Below are positions 5,347 through 8,240 of a stretch of DNA of 8,240 nucleotides, piece by piece. Origin of the DNA: an uncultured Actinomyces sp. (lineage in GTDB: Bacteria > Actinomycetota > Actinomycetes > Actinomycetales > Actinomycetaceae); the NCBI GenBank assembly GCA_937926195.1, contig CALEXZ010000156.1, positions 1 through 8,240 on the forward strand, in the 5' to 3' direction. Under the pieces are notes generated by a model. The model did no database searches. It was given only the letters and a program-made list of their open reading frames with translations, and was not told where the DNA came from. Both the position numbers and the translations under genes were made by a program. The number at the start of each line of letters is the position of its first letter. The first letter of the stretch is position 1.

Positions 5347-6876
5347 TCAGAGCACCGCGGACATGAGTCGGCAGACGTTGTCGACGTAGCGGTGGTACCA
5401 CGGCTCCTTCGCCCACTGCTCGGCGGTCAGCTCCTCGCTCAGCTCGCGGAAGACCGCGTCGTTGCCACGCAGGAGGTCGTCAAGGTCTCCGCCGAAGGCC
5501 AGCAGCATGACCTCGTAGTTGAGGGCGAAGGAGCGGAAGTCCATGTTGGAGGAGCCGATGACGGCGACGTTGTCGTCGACCGTCATGTACTTGGCGTGCA
5601 GGACCGTGGGCGCCGGGTAGCGGTAGATGCGCACCCCGGCCGCCAGCAGGGCCGCGTAGTACGAGCGCTGGGCGTGGTTGACGATGAAGTGGTCGGACTC
5701 CTTGCCGACGAAGAGCTCGACGTCGACGCCCCGGTAGGCGGCCGTCGTCATCGCGGACAGCAGCGCCTCGTCGGGCACGAAGTAGGGGCTGGTGATGGAC
5801 ACCCTGCGCTCGGCGGTCTGGATGAGGGACAGGAACATCCGCAGGTTCGGCTCCGTGGGGTAGCCGGGACCCGAGGGAATGATCTGCATGGCGTTGACGA
5901 CGGCGTCGGGCCGCCCGGGCTGGGGCGCCGGCGTCCCGACGACGGCGCGCTCGGCGATCACGCCTTCCCCGGCCAGTGCCTTCCCGTCCGGTCCGGGAAC
6001 GAGCTCGAGCAGGTCGATGAGCTCGCCGGCCTCGAAGTACCAGTCCATGGCGAAGACGGCCTGAGCCTCCAGGACGACGTCGCCGGTGACCTCGACGGAC
6101 AGGTCGTGCCACACCCGCCCCGCCCGGACGTTGGAACGCAGGCGGTAGCTGGGGTCGATGATGTTGTGGGAGCCGATGAAGGCGGTGCGGCCGTCGACGA
6201 TGAAGAGCTTGCGGTGGTTGCGCAGGTCGGGGCGGCGGAAGCGCCGCTTGTGGGGCAGCAGGGGCATCATGAGCCGCCACTGGATGCCCGCCGCCTCCCA
6301 GCGCTGGCCCAGTGCACCCCAGCCCGGGTACTTGCGTGAGCCGAGGTGGTCCACGAGGAGGCGGACCTTGACACCGCGGGCGGCGGCGCGCTCCAGGGCG
6401 CGGTAGAAGACCTCGGTCACCTCGTCCCAGGACTGGATGTAGAACTCGACGTGGACGTGGTTCTCGGCGGCGTCCACCACCCGGGCCATGGCGGCGTAGG
6501 TGTCGGCGGCGTCGGCGTGCAGGGCGACGGCCTCCCCCGTCACGCAGGGCAGTCCGGTGAGCCTGCGGTTCATTCGCAGCACGGAGGCCAGGTGCGTGCC
6601 GGGCCGGGCTCCGTCGGGAGCGTCAGGCAGGGCGGCGGTGATGCGCAGGGTGCTCTCCGTGGCGGTCACCTGCTGCTCCCGACGGCGGCCGTGGATCCAG
6701 GGGCTGCCGAGGAAGATGTACAAGGGCAGGCCGACGACGGGCAGCAGGAAGATGAGCAGGAGCCAGGCGGTCGACGAGGAGGGGCGTCGGTTCTCGGGGA
6801 CCGTGCCCAGAGCGGCGATCTTGATGGCGTACTCGAGCGTCACCCAGACGGAGGCGAGGATCTCGGGCAGCGGCAT
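5347..6876 (-). CDS. cls: Cardiolipin synthase (phospholipase D family, two HKD motifs)
   Basis: This 509-residue membrane enzyme belongs to the bacterial Cls/PLD superfamily, which joins phosphatidyl groups to make cardiolipin. Two catalytic HxK(x)4D motifs are intact: H221/K223/D228 followed by GSHN (235-238), and H427/K429/D434 followed by GSSN (441-444). The N-terminus has two hydrophobic segments (about 5-25 and 36-56), the second with the WLLLIFLLPVVGLPLY pattern of the PLDc_N domain, so the enzyme is anchored in the cytoplasmic membrane. Length is normal for the family (about 480-510). The ATG is supported by AGGA 7 bp upstream. It lies 86 bp downstream of an envelope-protein gene on the same strand and converges with hrpA. 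Substrate preference (PG plus PG, or PG with another headgroup donor such as PE) cannot be told from sequence. I see no truncation or missing catalytic residue. Confidence 0.94.
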   Translation of the reverse strand: MPLPEILASVWVTLEYAIKIAALGTVPENRRPSSSTAWLLLIFLLPVVGLPLYIFLGSPWIHGRRREQQVTATESTLRITAALPDAPDGARPGTHLASVLRMNRRLTGLPCVTGEAVALHADAADTYAAMARVVDAAENHVHVEFYIQSWDEVTEVFYRALERAAARGVKVRLLVDHLGSRKYPGWGALGQRWEAAGIQWRLMMPLLPHKRRFRRPDLRNHRKLFIVDGRTAFIGSHNIIDPSYRLRSNVRAGRVWHDLSVEVTGDVVLEAQAVFAMDWYFEAGELIDLLELVPGPDGKALAGEGVIAERAVVGTPAPQPGRPDAVVNAMQIIPSGPGYPTEPNLRMFLSLIQTAERRVSITSPYFVPDEALLSAMTTAAYRGVDVELFVGKESDHFIVNHAQRSYYAALLAAGVRIYRYPAPTVLHAKYMTVDDNVAVIGSSNMDFRSFALNYEVMLLAFGGDLDDLLRGNDAVFRELSEELTAEQWAKEPWYHRYVDNVCRLMSAVL

Positions 6877-6883
6877 GCGGTCA

Positions 6884-6887
6884 TCCT
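6884..6887 (-). promoter_or_regulatory. Ribosome binding site of cls
   Basis: On the minus strand AGGA lies 7 bp before the ATG at 6876, a good position, and this fixes the start of the cardiolipin synthase gene. Confidence 0.6.
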
Positions 6888-6905
6888 GTCACGACGGGCC
6901 TCGCG

Positions 6906-6924
6906 GCAGCGGCGAGCACGCTGC
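6906..6924 (-). terminator. Small hairpin between the envelope-protein gene and cls
   Basis: GCAGCG (6906-6911) and CGCTGC (6919-6924) are complementary around a 7-base loop in the 86-bp gap. An outer pairing of CGCGG (6902-6906) with CCGCG (6928-6932) competes with it. No T tract follows on the minus strand. It may weakly terminate or stabilise transcripts of the upstream gene, but in such GC-rich DNA a stem this short could be chance. Confidence 0.22.
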
Positions 6925-6962
6925 GCGCCGCGCCCGCAGGCGGTCACATCCCGGTGCCGGAC

Positions 6963-8153
6963 TCAGTCGGCGGTGGAGGGGGTGGGGTCGCCGAACCAGG
7001 TGCGGTAGTAGCCGTAGAAGTTGAGGGTGCCCCAGGTGGTGCACCTGTCCCCGCCCTTCCAGGCAGCGTCGTTGACCAGGTAGGGGGTGTAGTTGTAGAG
7101 GCTGGCGGTGACCTGGTTGACCGGGGTGACCTCCCCGGTGCCGCAGGTCTCGCTCGGGGCGTAGCCGAGCGTCGTCGTCTGGCCTGCGACCACCGCGTAG
7201 GCCGTCGGGTCCTGGTGGTAGCGCTGGAACTGGGCTGCGGCCCCGTAGAGCTGGCGGAAGAAGCCTGCGTGCTCGGGGTCGCAGGCCCCGCCGTCAGGGC
7301 AGGCGTAGCCCGCGGCGGCCTCGTAGTCGTGGGCGGTGAGGGTGTCGCCGGAGGCGGTGAGCAGGCCCTGCTCCTTCTGGATGAGGGCGAGCAGCACGCG
7401 GGGGCTGATGCCGCAGGAGGTGGCGACGTTGGTGATGACCTCGGCGGCGGTCTCGCCCTCGGAGCCGGTGTAGCCCCCGGCACAGCCCGGACCGGGCTCG
7501 CGGGTCTCGGTGGCGATCACGAGGTCGGCCAGGCAGGGGGTGCCGTCGTCGCCGGGGACGCACCCCTTGTTGACCCGGTTGATGAAGGCGGTGACCTCCT
7601 CCAGGGTCATCGAGGTGGAGTCGAAGAAGACGTCGTCGTCGATGACGTGTGCGGGGTCGAAGCCCGTGTAGTCGGGCCTGACGACGGCGGGGCCTGTGGG
7701 GGTGGGTGACGGGGCCGTCCACGTGCTGGTGTCCTCGGTGGGCTCGGGGCTCGGGTCGAGCAGGCCGAGGCCGCGGATGGCGAAGGCACCGGCCGCGACG
7801 GTGGCGGACAGGACGACGAGCACGATGAGGGTGCTGACCAGTCGCCGGCGGCGGCGCCGACGGCGGGCGGAGGACGGGGAGTGGCCTCCGTGGTGGGAGA
7901 AGAGCGTGTCCGCGGTTGCCGACGGGGCGGGCTGGGCCGGTTCCGGCGTGTCGGAGGTCACGAGGTCCGTCGCCTGGGTCTCGGGTGAGGCGGCGCTGAC
8001 GGGCACGGGTGAGGCGGCCGACGAGATCGGGGGCTCGTCGGAGGCGGTGGCTGCTGAGGAGGTCGCGCTGTCCCGGGAGGACCACGTCGGTCGTGCCGGT
8101 CGCGTCCACTCACCCGTGTTCGCGGAGGACTCCGCCTCCCTCAGCCAGTCCAC
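6963..8153 (-). CDS. Type II membrane protein with lysozyme-like extracytoplasmic domain
   Basis: From the GTG at 8153 the protein has 396 residues. Residues 1-96 are a Ser/Ala/Thr/Pro-rich, probably disordered cytoplasmic tail. Eight consecutive arginines (97-104) precede one hydrophobic segment (about 105-126), a type II anchor. A Pro/Thr/Ser linker (about 133-160) leads to a C-terminal domain (about 161-390) with eight cysteines (198, 207, 224, 247, 285, 291, 337, 371), enough for four disulfides outside the membrane. The segment ISPRVLLALIQKEQGLLT, then AAAGYACP and later LYNYTPY, matches an actinobacterial secreted family that elsewhere carries LGFP-type wall-binding repeats. It resembles the lysozyme/transglycosylase fold, with Glu261 as candidate acid. 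Peptidoglycan cleavage is an inference. The frame stays open from 8154 to the window edge, in Ala/Pro-rich sequence like the tail, so the true start may lie outside. The next gene downstream is cls. Confidence 0.8.
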   Translation of the reverse strand: MDWLREAESSANTGEWTRPARPTWSSRDSATSSAATASDEPPISSAASPVPVSAASPETQATDLVTSDTPEPAQPAPSATADTLFSHHGGHSPSSARRRRRRRRLVSTLIVLVVLSATVAAGAFAIRGLGLLDPSPEPTEDTSTWTAPSPTPTGPAVVRPDYTGFDPAHVIDDDVFFDSTSMTLEEVTAFINRVNKGCVPGDDGTPCLADLVIATETREPGPGCAGGYTGSEGETAAEVITNVATSCGISPRVLLALIQKEQGLLTASGDTLTAHDYEAAAGYACPDGGACDPEHAGFFRQLYGAAAQFQRYHQDPTAYAVVAGQTTTLGYAPSETCGTGEVTPVNQVTASLYNYTPYLVNDAAWKGGDRCTTWGTLNFYGYYRTWFGDPTPSTAD

Positions 8154-8161
8154 CGGGCGTG

Positions 8162-8166
8162 CTCCC
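8162..8166 (-). promoter_or_regulatory. Possible ribosome binding site for the GTG at 8153
   Basis: On the minus strand GGGAG lies 8 bp before the GTG at 8153, good spacing for a Shine-Dalgarno sequence. It is the main support for starting the envelope protein there rather than beyond the window edge. In sequence this GC-rich, a purine run of five can occur by chance. Confidence 0.4.
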
Positions 8167-8240
8167 GCGCCGGTCGAGGCCGCCGACCGGCGCGCGGGGC
8201 TCGGGCCGGCCGGTGCCGCAGCGGCGGCCGAGGGCGCGGC

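Noticed and set aside
4133..5416. Long minus-strand open frame (427 codons) opposite the hrpA 3' half
   Set aside because: It is antisense to a conserved helicase frame and crosses the convergent gap into cls. Its Arg/Pro/Gly-rich composition is typical of shadow frames in GC-rich DNA.
5392..6339. Plus-strand open frame (315 codons) opposite cls
   Set aside because: It lies entirely antisense to the conserved cardiolipin synthase with both catalytic motifs, and its Val/Gly/Asp-rich peptide has no recognisable domain.
6954..7709. Plus-strand open frame (251 codons) opposite the envelope protein
   Set aside because: Its Gly/Val-rich low-complexity translation is the mirror of a frame with a clear membrane anchor and conserved cysteine-rich domain.

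Overview
The window is very GC-rich, and its codon ends are mostly G or C. The encoded proteins resemble those of Actinomycetota. An HrpA-type helicase, an actinobacterial-style cardiolipin synthase and a membrane-anchored lysozyme-like envelope protein together suggest an Actinomyces/Schaalia-like chromosome. The genus is an inference. No phage, transposase, RNA or CRISPR genes were seen.

Layout: positions 1-442 are non-coding and hold an interrupted array of a short repeat. The conserved 13-mer is CAGGTTGTCCAAC, with 11 exact copies and one variant, mostly spaced 19 bp apart. Three diverged units on the opposite strand keep the same 19-bp pitch. Two copies of a 31-bp spacer, plus a shortened third, give a higher-order duplication. 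The array runs off the left edge. It is followed by hrpA (443-5269, +), a large DEAH-box RNA helicase with three lineage-type low-complexity expansions. A 77-bp, extremely GC-rich gap separates hrpA from two minus-strand genes that converge on it: cls (5347-6876), a cardiolipin synthase, and upstream of it a type II membrane protein with a cysteine-rich, probably lysozyme-like extracytoplasmic domain (6963-8153). The reading frame of the last gene stays open to the right edge, so its 5' end is uncertain.

The two minus-strand genes both act at the cell envelope and could be co-transcribed across an 86-bp gap, but nothing proves this. hrpA is a separate convergent unit. The repeat array directly upstream of hrpA is the most unusual part of the window. 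Its core contains the heptamer TTGTCCA, as in actinobacterial DnaA boxes, and also a small dyad (GTTG-TC-CAAC). It therefore looks more like a protein-binding array than coding sequence, although its function is unknown.
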